From: Streptomyces sp. CNH099
Lineage (GTDB): Bacteria > Actinomycetota > Actinomycetes > Streptomycetales > Streptomycetaceae
Length of the DNA: 64,000 nucleotides
Direction of reading: 5' to 3'
Assembly (NCBI GenBank): GCA_000514715.1
Contig: KI911459.1
Location: 62,001 to 126,000, forward strand
Positions 24,881 through 32,423 of this stretch are shown piece after piece (position 1 is the first letter of the stretch; the number at the start of each line of letters is the position of its first letter). Position numbers and translations under genes: made by a program. A model generated the notes under the pieces. It saw nothing but the letters and a program-made list of their open reading frames with translations. It ran no database searches and was not told the DNA's origin.

Positions 24881-26404
24881 TCAGATCAGCGCGAACTGCC
24901 CCTCCGGGCCCTCCTCGCGGTGGTCCAGCACCGACGCCGGCCGGCGCGCCGACTCGGGAACGGGCAGGATGCCCGCCTCCCGCAGCTCCGCCGCCGTGAT
25001 CTCGGCGTCGTGCGGGCCGCCGTCCGCGTCCGGCGTCCCGTACGCCGCCGGCCCCCGCAGCTCCGCGAGCAGCGCCAGCACCGTGATCAGCTCCAGCAGC
25101 TCCGACGTCCACTCCTGCGGCCACGACGTCGGACGTATCGCCGCGAGCGTCCCCGGTTCGGCGGGCTCCAGCCGCCCGGCGAGCCACTGCTCCAGCACGG
25201 GGACGCCGCCCTCCGTGAACTCCCACGCCTCCCGCGGCACCGGCGCGATGCGCCCCTCGCCGAGGAGCAGCGCTTCCTCCTCCGGGTCGTACGACACCTC
25301 CGCCGGCCGGGCCGGTATCGCCGCGCGTACGTACGGCCGCCGCCCGCCCGGCAGCCGCGGCTTCGCGCCGCCGCGGGCCCCGCGCAGCTGCACCTCAAGC
25401 ACCCGCCGCCCCAGCTCCACGCCGGCCCGCCACGCCTCGGCGTCCGCGGTCAGCGGCACCGCGCAGCCGCGCGGGGTGGCCCGCCCGACGGCCAGCGCCC
25501 AGGCGAACAGGTCCTCCGGCGCGACCTTGCCGCCCAGCCGCCTGCCCAGCCAGCGCAGCAGCCGGGGCGCGACGTTGGGCTCCCGCCCCCGGAGCCGCCG
25601 GTACAGCGGCCGGATCCGCCCGGGCCGCCCGGCGGGCGACCACCCGTCCGGCAGCAGCGCGGACGCGACGACCGCGAGCCCGCCGGAGCCGCCCGCGCCC
25701 GGTGGCGCCACGTGGCCCGGCTCGACGGCGAACAGCTGCCGGTCGTCGGCGACGCGCCACAGCTCGGGCCGGGCGGCGTCGAGGAGCCGGTTGTCGGGGA
25801 TGAGCCACTGCCGGTCGTACGCGCCGTGCAGCACCCGCACCGGCTCGGGACACGGCCCCGGCTCCCGCGCGAGCCGCCCGGTCCCGGCGGCGCGCCCGGG
25901 CAGCTGGGCGACGGCGCTCCGCGGCGTCCGCGCCCGGGTCGGGCGGAACAGGGCGTCCCGGTCGGCGCCTTCGGCCCGTACGAGCGCGTCCCACCGGGCG
26001 CGCAGCGACGCGGCGTCGGGCGCCATGACCCACCCCCGGCCGAGCCGCAGCGGGGCGACCGACCAGGGCATGAGGTCGGCGAGCAGCGGGGCGGAGCGGC
26101 CGTCGGGGGGCGGCTCTTCGGGCGGTGTCCGCTCCTCTGCTGCGGCTGCGGCTGCTGCGGCGGGCGGCGTGTCCGCCGCCGGCGTCCGGCGCCTCCCGCG
26201 CCGCGGCTTCGCCGCCGCGGGGGCGGCCGCCGCCGGGGGCGGGCCGGTCTCCGCGAGTGCGTCTGCCCCGGCAGTCGTGGGTGCCTCCGCGACCGCGGAC
26301 GCCGCGGGCTCCGCAGCCTCGGGTTCCGCCGCCGCGGCCCCCGGGTCCGTCGCCGGAGCGGCGGCCTCCGCCACGGGCGGGCCGCTGTCCGCCGAACCAC
26401 CCAT
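24881..26404 (-). CDS. Orphan Type ISP restriction/modification C-terminal-like protein
   Basis: 507 residues; ATG with GGGAGGA upstream. Residues 1-110 are Ala/Pro/Glu-rich and look disordered, with a basic patch KPRRGRRR. The remainder is folded. Runs such as DLMPWSVAPLRLGRGWVMAPD, DRQWLIPDNRLLDAARPELWRV and LLPDGWSPAGRPGRIRPLYRR resemble the C-terminal target-recognition domain of Type ISP enzymes (LlaBIII family). The nuclease, helicase and methyltransferase domains of such enzymes are absent here and in the neighbours. It may bind DNA as a stand-alone specificity protein or serve another role; restriction activity is not supported. Confidence 0.65.
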   Translation of the reverse strand: MGGSADSGPPVAEAAAPATDPGAAAAEPEAAEPAASAVAEAPTTAGADALAETGPPPAAAAPAAAKPRRGRRRTPAADTPPAAAAAAAAEERTPPEEPPPDGRSAPLLADLMPWSVAPLRLGRGWVMAPDAASLRARWDALVRAEGADRDALFRPTRARTPRSAVAQLPGRAAGTGRLAREPGPCPEPVRVLHGAYDRQWLIPDNRLLDAARPELWRVADDRQLFAVEPGHVAPPGAGGSGGLAVVASALLPDGWSPAGRPGRIRPLYRRLRGREPNVAPRLLRWLGRRLGGKVAPEDLFAWALAVGRATPRGCAVPLTADAEAWRAGVELGRRVLEVQLRGARGGAKPRLPGGRRPYVRAAIPARPAEVSYDPEEEALLLGEGRIAPVPREAWEFTEGGVPVLEQWLAGRLEPAEPGTLAAIRPTSWPQEWTSELLELITVLALLAELRGPAAYGTPDADGGPHDAEITAAELREAGILPVPESARRPASVLDHREEGPEGQFALI

Positions 26405-26526
26405 TCCGCGTCCTCCCCTCGACTCCCGGGCCGCCCGTGCCGAGCCGCCCGCAGGGCGCTTCGCATCCTACGATCCGCGTGCGACATCCCCGCGTCCCCG
26501 CATCCGGCACCCGGAACGCCCCGTGC

Positions 26527-26532
26527 CAGACT
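26527..26532 (+). promoter_or_regulatory. -10 element of leaderless reductase transcript
   Basis: CAGACT ends 6 nt before the ATG at 26539. No ribosome site is visible. Confidence 0.4.
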
Positions 26533-26538
26533 CCGCCC

Positions 26539-27438
26539 ATGGCCTCCTCAGCGATCACCGCGGACGCCGCCGGCACCTGGCGGCTCGGCGACCTCACCGT
26601 CAACCGCCTCGGCCTCGGCGCCATGCGCCTCCCCGCCGCGGCGGAGCCCGACGCCGGCGGCCGGACGCGCGCCCACGCCGTACTGCGCCGCGCCGTCGAC
26701 CTCGGCGTCGACCACATCGACACCGCCGCGTTCTACTTCTCCCCCCGCCGCGCCGCCAACGAACTGATCAACTCCGCCCTCGCCCCGTACCCCGACGACC
26801 TCGTCATCGCGACCAAGGTGTGGCCCGGCCGCGACCCGTCGGGCGCGTGGGAGTGGGCCGAGCCCGCGCAGATCCGCGGCCAGGTCGAGGAGAACCTGCG
26901 CCAGCTCGGCCGCGACCACCTCGACCTCGTCAACCTCCGCCTTCCGCCCAGCCGCCGCCGCGCGAACGGCTCCCTGGCCGACCACTTCGGCGCCCTCGCC
27001 GACTGCCGTACCGCCGGCCTCGTCCGCCACCTCGGCGTCTCCAACGTCAGCGCCGGCCAGCTCGCCGAGGCGCAGGAGACCGCCCCGGTCGTCTGCGTCC
27101 AGAACGCCTACGGCATCGGCGCCGACGCCGAGGAGCAGGCCCTGCTGCGCGCGTGCGGCGAACAGGGCATCGCCTACGTGCCGTTCTTCGCCATCGCCGG
27201 CGACGGCCGGGAGGCCGGGGCGGGCCCCGCGGCCGCGGAGAGCGAGCAGGTCCGTACCGTCGCCCGCGCCCACGGGGCGACCCCCGCCCAGGTCCGCCTG
27301 GCCTGGACCCTCCGCCAGGGCCCCCACGTCCTCGCCATCCCGGGCACGGGCGACCCTGGCCACGTCGCCGAGAACGTCGCCGCGGGCGCGGTCCGGCTCA
27401 CGGACGCGGAGGTGGAGCTGCTGTCGCCGCCGGCGTAG
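26539..27438 (+). CDS. Aldo/keto reductase, PdxI/YdbC-like
   Basis: NADPH-dependent reductase with the AKR TIM barrel; 299 residues. D, Y and K of the catalytic tetrad appear in HIDTAAFYFSP and IATKVWPG. The usual catalytic histidine motif is replaced by DLVNLRLP. The same NLR replacement and the segments YVPFF and QNAYGI match the E. coli pyridoxal reductase PdxI (YdbC) branch as I recall it. A pyridoxal or small aldehyde substrate is therefore possible but unproven. The start at 26539 is supported by the leaderless promoter pattern. The longer in-frame extension overlaps the divergent ISP gene and is rejected. Confidence 0.82.
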   Translation: MASSAITADAAGTWRLGDLTVNRLGLGAMRLPAAAEPDAGGRTRAHAVLRRAVDLGVDHIDTAAFYFSPRRAANELINSALAPYPDDLVIATKVWPGRDPSGAWEWAEPAQIRGQVEENLRQLGRDHLDLVNLRLPPSRRRANGSLADHFGALADCRTAGLVRHLGVSNVSAGQLAEAQETAPVVCVQNAYGIGADAEEQALLRACGEQGIAYVPFFAIAGDGREAGAGPAAAESEQVRTVARAHGATPAQVRLAWTLRQGPHVLAIPGTGDPGHVAENVAAGAVRLTDAEVELLSPPA

Positions 27439-27458
27439 CGACCCGTCCGGCGCCGGAC

Positions 27459-27490
27459 CGCCCCCGCGGCGCCGCCGGGCGGCGGGGGCG
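27459..27490. terminator. Hairpins between reductase and gntR
   Basis: A 9-bp stem CGCCCCCGC/GCGGGGGCG (27459-27467 with 27482-27490) is preceded by the perfect palindrome GTCCGGCGCCGGAC at 27445-27458. Both lie between convergent stops. Confidence 0.55.
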
Positions 27491-27499
27491 CGGTGTGCG

Positions 27500-28252
27500 C
27501 TACGGCGCCTCCAGCGTCACGCTGAACGAGAACCGGTCGCCCCGGTAGCGGATCCGCGCCACGTCCACCACCCGGCCGCCGTCGTCGTACGAGACGCCCG
27601 TGTAGTCCAGGATCGGGCTCAGCAGCGGAACCCCCAGCAGCTCGACCGTCTCCGGGTCGGCCAGGGTGGCGGTGACCGTGTCCGTGATCCGGGCGATGCG
27701 GATGCCGGCCCGGTCGCGGAGGACCTTCGTCATCGGCCAGCGCTCCAGGTCCGCCGGGTCGATGCGGGCGGCCGCCTCCGGGTGGACGGTGTTGACGGCC
27801 CAGTTGACCGGCTCGCCGGTGTCGCCGTCGTGGCGGAGGCGGCGGTACGTCACGGCCTCGCCGAGGTCCGGGAAGTACGCGGTGAGGCCGGCGGGGACGG
27901 GGGCCGGGCCGTGGCCGAGGAGCGTCGTGCGGTCGCCCGACTGCTGGGCCACGATCGCGTCGACCGAGCCCAGCAACCGGACGGGCGTGGTGCGCCGGGC
28001 GGTCTCCTCGATGAACGTGCCGTGGCGGCGGTGCCGGGTGATCAGGCCCTCCTCCTCCAGCTCCTTGAGGGCCTGGCGGAGGGTGAGCACGCTGACGCCG
28101 TAGTGCTCGGCGAGCTGCTCCTCCGTCGGCAGCCGCAGCGGCGCGTCCGGCGGGCGGCCGAGGATGGAGGCGCGCAGGGACTGCGACACCTGGTACCACA
28201 GCGGCAGCTTGCGGTTGAGCTGGAGAGAGTCGGGGGCGAAGAGGCCGGTCAT
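27500..28252 (-). CDS. GntR-family (HutC/UTRA) regulator co-transcribed with hmgA
   Basis: 250 residues. GntR winged helix at about 15-85 (LWYQVSQSLRASIL, LPTEEQLAEHYGVSVLTLRQAL, GTFIEE), then a UTRA ligand domain (about 95-245). ATGA overlap with the hmgA stop places it second in the operon. A 13-bp perfect inverted repeat just upstream of hmgA is the likely operator, so it probably controls hmgA, itself and perhaps the divergent dehydrogenases in response to a tyrosine/homogentisate-pathway metabolite. The ligand is inferred from context only. Confidence 0.85.
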   Translation of the reverse strand: MTGLFAPDSLQLNRKLPLWYQVSQSLRASILGRPPDAPLRLPTEEQLAEHYGVSVLTLRQALKELEEEGLITRHRRHGTFIEETARRTTPVRLLGSVDAIVAQQSGDRTTLLGHGPAPVPAGLTAYFPDLGEAVTYRRLRHDGDTGEPVNWAVNTVHPEAAARIDPADLERWPMTKVLRDRAGIRIARITDTVTATLADPETVELLGVPLLSPILDYTGVSYDDGGRVVDVARIRYRGDRFSFSVTLEAP

Positions 28253-29601
28253 GACCTGAATTCTCGCCGCAGCCCCCGCCACACGTCGTCGTAGTCCCGC
28301 TGCAGGTGCTCCGCGTCCCGCGCCTGCGGCGTGAGCGTGACCGGCCAGCGCGTCTCGAACATGAACGCCAGCCCGTCGTCGATCTTCTGCGGCTTCAGCT
28401 CCGCGGTCGAGGCCCGGTCGAAGGTCTCCCGGTCGGGGCCGTGCGCGGACATCATGTTGTGCAGCGAGCCGCCGCCGGGGACGAAGCCGCCCGGCCCGGC
28501 GGACTTGGCGTCGTACGCGCCCTCGACGAGGCCCATGTACTCGCTCATCACGTTCCGGTGGAAGTACGGCGGCCGGAAGGTGTCCTCGCCGACGAGCCAG
28601 CGCGGCGCGAAGACGACGAAGTCGACGCCCGCCAGTCCGGGGGTGTCGGTGGGCGAGGTGAGGACGGTGAAGATGGACGGGTCCGGGTGGTCGTAGCTGA
28701 TGCTGCCGATGACGTTGAAGCGGTGCAGGTCGTAGACGTACGGGACGTGGTTGCCGTGCCAGGCGACGACGTCGAGCGGGGAGTGGTCGTACGTGGCCGT
28801 CCAGAGGTTGCCGCAGAACTTGCTGACGACCTCGACCGGGCCCTCCGTCTCCTCGTACGCCGCGACCGGCGCGAGGAAGTCGCGCGGGTTGGCCAGGCCG
28901 TTGGCGCCGATGGGGCCGAGGTCGGGGAGGGTGAAGGGGCTGCCGTAGTTCTCGCAGACGTAGCCGCGCACCGTGGCGCCGGCGCCGGTCCCGGTGCCGG
29001 ACTCCAGCGGCTCGACGCGGAAGCGGACGCCGCGGGGGATGAGGGCGACGTGGCCGGGCTCGGCACGCAGCAGGCCGAGTTCCGTGCGGAGCAGCAGGCC
29101 GCCGCGCTCGGGGACGACGAGGAGTTCGCCGTCGGCGTCGGAGAAGACGCGGGTCATGGGGGCGTTGGCGGCGTAGAGGTGGATGGCCATGCCGGTGCGC
29201 TGCGTGACGTCGCCGTTGCCGCCGAGGGTCCACAGGCCGGCGAGGAAGTCGGTGCCGGGCGGGGGGTCGGGCAGCGGGTTCCAGCGGAGCCGGTTGGGGT
29301 CGGGGACCGCCTCGGTGAACGGGGCGGCGCGCAGGGCGCCGCCGGCCGCGCGGACGAAGCGGGGGTGCGCGGCGGAGGGGCGGATGCGGTAGAGCCAGGT
29401 GCGCCGGTTGTGGGCGCGGGGCTCGGTGAACGCGGAGCCGGACAGCTGCTCGGCGTAGAGCCCGAGGGGCGCGCGCTGCGGGGAGTTGCGGCCGGTGGGC
29501 AGGGCGCCGGGGAGGGCCTCGGTGCTGTGCTGGTTGCCGAAGCCGGAGAGGTACGACAGCCCTTCGGCGGTCTTGCGCGCCTGCTCTGCGTTGCTGGTCA
29601 T
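28249..29601 (-). CDS. hmgA: Homogentisate 1,2-dioxygenase
   Basis: Iron-dependent cupin enzyme that opens the homogentisate ring to maleylacetoacetate in tyrosine and phenylalanine breakdown. 450 residues from ATG at 29601; the longer form (M at 29637) starts inside the palindrome and is rejected. Opening LSYLSGFGNQHSTEALPGALP and segments RAHNRRTWLYRIRPS, FGDNGLANPRDF-like GANGLANPRDFLAPV, FCGNLWTATYDHSPLDVVAWHGN and YFHRNVMSEYMGL are diagnostic and include the iron-ligand His/Glu region. It forms an operon with the GntR gene. The next pathway enzymes (maleylacetoacetate isomerase, fumarylacetoacetase) are not in the window. Confidence 0.96.
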   Translation of the reverse strand: MTSNAEQARKTAEGLSYLSGFGNQHSTEALPGALPTGRNSPQRAPLGLYAEQLSGSAFTEPRAHNRRTWLYRIRPSAAHPRFVRAAGGALRAAPFTEAVPDPNRLRWNPLPDPPPGTDFLAGLWTLGGNGDVTQRTGMAIHLYAANAPMTRVFSDADGELLVVPERGGLLLRTELGLLRAEPGHVALIPRGVRFRVEPLESGTGTGAGATVRGYVCENYGSPFTLPDLGPIGANGLANPRDFLAPVAAYEETEGPVEVVSKFCGNLWTATYDHSPLDVVAWHGNHVPYVYDLHRFNVIGSISYDHPDPSIFTVLTSPTDTPGLAGVDFVVFAPRWLVGEDTFRPPYFHRNVMSEYMGLVEGAYDAKSAGPGGFVPGGGSLHNMMSAHGPDRETFDRASTAELKPQKIDDGLAFMFETRWPVTLTPQARDAEHLQRDYDDVWRGLRREFRS

Positions 29602-29636
29602 GGTGGTACCGCCCGCCTTCCCGTCCGGAATCCTCA

Positions 29637-29666
29637 ACCATTCCTATGGAGAACCATAGGAATGGT
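29637..29666. promoter_or_regulatory. Long inverted repeat operator upstream of hmgA
   Basis: ACCATTCCTATGG (29637-29649) is perfectly inverted as CCATAGGAATGGT (29654-29666) with a 4-bp centre. It lies 36 bp upstream of hmgA and 137 bp upstream of the divergent aldehyde dehydrogenase. It is probably bound by the operon's GntR. Confidence 0.75.
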
Positions 29667-29736
29667 CTCAGCTGTACGCCGCCGGCGCCAGTCGGCACAC
29701 GTGACCCACCGCACGCCCGGGCGGGCTGGGCGCGGA

Positions 29737-29755
29737 AAACTACCGGCGCTAGTTT
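29737..29755. promoter_or_regulatory. Palindrome upstream of aldehyde dehydrogenase
   Basis: AAACTACCGGCGCTAGTTT has 6-bp perfect arms around a G/C centre that is also nearly symmetric. It lies 48 bp before the dehydrogenase start. It differs from the hmgA repeat, so a second regulator is possible. Confidence 0.5.
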
Positions 29756-29802
29756 GGGGGCGGCACGACGGGACATCCGCGAGGCGACCGGGAGACGCAC
29801 CG

Positions 29803-31221
29803 ATGCAGGCTCACGACGGCATGTTCATCGACGGCCGGTGGCGGCCCGCCGCCGGCGGCGACGTCATCGAGGTGACCGACCCCGCCGACGAGCAGGTCAT
29901 CGCCACCGTCCCGGCCGGCACCGCCGCCGACGTGGACGCCGCCGTCGGCGCCGCCCGCGCCGCGTTCCCCGGCTGGGCGGCCACCCCGCCCGCGGAGCGG
30001 GCCGCCCGCGTCGGGGCGCTGAGCGAGGCGCTGGCCGCCCGCGCGGAGGACGTCGCCGCGACGGTCACCGCGGAGCTGGGCGCGCCGCTGGCGTTCAGCC
30101 GGAAGGTGCACGCCGCGCTGCCGGTCGCCGTCTCCGCCTCGTACGCGGAGATCGGCGCCTCGTACCCGTACGAGGAGAAGACCGGCAACTCCACGGTCCT
30201 GCACGAGCCCGTGGGCGTCGTCGGCGCGATCACCCCCTGGAACTACCCGCTGCACCAGATCGTCGCCAAAGCCGCCCCCGCGTTGGCCGCCGGCTGCACC
30301 GTGGTGCTCAAGCCCGCCGAGAACACCCCGCTGGTCGCCAGGCTCTTCGCCGAGGCCGCCGCCGCGGCCGGCCTCCCGCCGGGAGCGCTGGGCGTCGTCA
30401 CCGGGCGCGGCGCCGAGGCCGGCCGGGCGCTCGTCGAGCACCCCGGCACCGACTTCCTGTCGTTCACCGGCTCCACCGCCGTCGGGCGTACGGTCGCCGC
30501 GGCGGCGGGCGCCGCGGTCAAGCCCGTCGCGCTGGAGCTGGGCGGCAAGTCCGCGAACGTCATCCTGCCCGGCGCCGACCTCGCCCGCGCCGTCAGCGTC
30601 GGCGTCGCCAACGTCATGGCCAACTCCGGCCAGAGCTGCAACGCCTGGACCCGCATGCTCGTCCCCCGCTCCGCGTACGACCAGGCGCTCACCCTCGCCG
30701 CCACCGCCGTCGCGAAGTACGTCCCCGGCGACCCGCGCGACCCCGGCACCCGGCTCGGGCCCGTCGTCAGCGCCGCCCAGCGCGACCGCGTCCGCGGCTA
30801 CATCGAGCGGGGCGTCGAGGAGGGCGCCCGGCTGCTCGCGGGCGGGCCCGGCGCCCCCGACGGCCGGTCGCGCGGCTACTTCGTACGCCCCACCGTCTTC
30901 GCCGACGTCACCCCGGAGATGACGATCGCGCAGGAGGAGATCTTCGGGCCGGTGCTGGCGGTCATGCCGTACGAGGACGAGGACGACGCGCTGCGCATCG
31001 CCAACGGCACCGTCTACGGCCTCGCCGGCGCCGTGTGGGCGGCCGACGAGGCGACGGCGGTGGCGTTCGCGCGGCGGATGGAGACGGGGATGGTCGACAT
31101 CAACGGCGGGCGGTTCAACCCGCTGGCGCCGTTCGGCGGTTACAAGCAGTCGGGCGTCGGCCGCGAGCTGGGCACGGCCGGGCTCGCGGAGTTCCTGCAC
31201 ACCAAGTCCCTCCAGCTCTGA
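29803..31221 (+). CDS. NAD(P)-dependent aldehyde dehydrogenase
   Basis: 472 residues; ATG with GGGAG 9 bp upstream. The ALDH fold shows all key motifs: GAITPWNYPL (cofactor), FTGSTAVGR, LELGGKSANV with the general-base glutamate, catalytic cysteine in NSGQSCNAW, and EEIFGPVLAV. It oxidises an aldehyde to the acid. The alcohol dehydrogenase 82 bp downstream could supply that aldehyde, giving an alcohol-to-acid route. The pair shares a divergent control region with hmgA, so an aromatic or amino-acid-derived substrate is plausible but not shown. Confidence 0.93.
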   Translation: MQAHDGMFIDGRWRPAAGGDVIEVTDPADEQVIATVPAGTAADVDAAVGAARAAFPGWAATPPAERAARVGALSEALAARAEDVAATVTAELGAPLAFSRKVHAALPVAVSASYAEIGASYPYEEKTGNSTVLHEPVGVVGAITPWNYPLHQIVAKAAPALAAGCTVVLKPAENTPLVARLFAEAAAAAGLPPGALGVVTGRGAEAGRALVEHPGTDFLSFTGSTAVGRTVAAAAGAAVKPVALELGGKSANVILPGADLARAVSVGVANVMANSGQSCNAWTRMLVPRSAYDQALTLAATAVAKYVPGDPRDPGTRLGPVVSAAQRDRVRGYIERGVEEGARLLAGGPGAPDGRSRGYFVRPTVFADVTPEMTIAQEEIFGPVLAVMPYEDEDDALRIANGTVYGLAGAVWAADEATAVAFARRMETGMVDINGGRFNPLAPFGGYKQSGVGRELGTAGLAEFLHTKSLQL

Positions 31222-31230
31222 CGCCGTACA

Positions 31231-31287
31231 CCCCGCCCCCGGCCCTCGCCCCCCGCCCCCCCCGCCCCTCCGCCCCTCCGCCCCCCG
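31231..31287 (+). other. C-rich tract between dehydrogenase genes
   Basis: Of 57 bases nearly all are C, in runs of three to nine broken by single G or T. The minus strand therefore has many G-runs that could form a G-quadruplex or slow polymerase. No gene fits. Confidence 0.6.
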
Positions 31288-31303
31288 AGATACGGAGCCT
31301 TCG

Positions 31304-32392
31304 ATGACCCGCGCCGCCGTCCTGCCCGCGATCGGCTCCCCGCTCGAACTCGCCGACATCGACCTTCCCGCCCCCGGCCCCGGCCGCGTGCGCGTCCGGC
31401 TCGCCGCCGCCGGCGTCTGCCACTCCGACCTCTCCCTCGCCAACGGCACCCTGCGCCAGCCCGCCCCCGCGGTGCTCGGCCACGAGGGCGCCGGCACCGT
31501 CGTCGAGACCGGCGAGGGCGTCACCGGCGTGGCGGCCGGCGACGAGGTGGTGCTCAACTGGGCGCCGTCCTGCGGCGAGTGCCACTACTGCGGGCTCGGC
31601 GAGCCGTGGCTGTGCGCCGCCGCCGGCGCCGCGGCGGCCGAGCCGTACGCCACCCGCGACGGCGCCGGGCTCTACCCCGGCCTGGGCACCGCCGCCTTCG
31701 CCGAGGAGACCGTCGTCCCCGCGCACGCCGTCCTGCCCCTGCCCGCCGGGGTGCCGCTGACCGACGCCGCGCTCCTCGGCTGCGCCGTGCTCACCGGATG
31801 GGGCGCCGTGCACCACGCCGCCGCGGTACGGGCCGGCGAGTCGGTGGCCGTCTTCGGCGCCGGCGGCGTGGGGCTCGCCGTGCTGCAGGCCGCCCGGATC
31901 GCGGGCGCCGGCCCGCTCGTGGCGGTGGACGTGTCGCCGGCGAAGGAGGAGCTGGCCCGCGCCGCCGGCGCCATCGACTTCGTCCTCGCCGAGCCCGGCG
32001 CGGAGCGCGACACCGCGAAGCGGATCCGCACGCTCACGGCCGGCGTCGGCGCCGACGTGGCGATCGAGTGCGTCGGCCGGGCGGACACGATACGCACCGC
32101 CTGGTCCTGCACCCGCCGCGGCGGGCGGACGACGGTCGTCGGCATCGGCGGCCAGGACGACCGGGTGACGTTCTCCGCGCTGGAACTCTTCTACTTCGGC
32201 CGCACCCTGTCCGGCTGCGTCTACGGCAACAGCGACCCGGCCCGCGACCTGCCCGCGATCGCGGCGCACGTACGCAGCGGGGCGCTGGACCTCGGCGGGC
32301 TCGTCACCGAGCACATCGGGCTCGACGGCATCCCGGCCGCGTTCGACGCGATGCTCGCCGGCCACGGCGCCCGCACACTCGTCGTCTTCTGA
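31304..32392 (+). CDS. Zinc-dependent alcohol dehydrogenase
   Basis: 362-residue medium-chain dehydrogenase; ATG with ACGGAG upstream. Catalytic zinc ligands lie in GVCHSD (about 38) and GHEGAG (about 60). The structural zinc cluster is complete with four cysteines (CGECHYCGLGEPWLC, about 90-104). The Rossmann motif is GAGGVGLAVLQ. The overall pattern matches the class that includes benzyl-alcohol and mycothiol/NDMA-dependent enzymes. It lies downstream of the aldehyde dehydrogenase and is likely co-transcribed despite the C-rich gap. Confidence 0.9.
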   Translation: MTRAAVLPAIGSPLELADIDLPAPGPGRVRVRLAAAGVCHSDLSLANGTLRQPAPAVLGHEGAGTVVETGEGVTGVAAGDEVVLNWAPSCGECHYCGLGEPWLCAAAGAAAAEPYATRDGAGLYPGLGTAAFAEETVVPAHAVLPLPAGVPLTDAALLGCAVLTGWGAVHHAAAVRAGESVAVFGAGGVGLAVLQAARIAGAGPLVAVDVSPAKEELARAAGAIDFVLAEPGAERDTAKRIRTLTAGVGADVAIECVGRADTIRTAWSCTRRGGRTTVVGIGGQDDRVTFSALELFYFGRTLSGCVYGNSDPARDLPAIAAHVRSGALDLGGLVTEHIGLDGIPAAFDAMLAGHGARTLVVF

Positions 32393-32423
32393 CCCCGCTG
32401 CCGCCGGCCCCGCGGCCCGCTGC

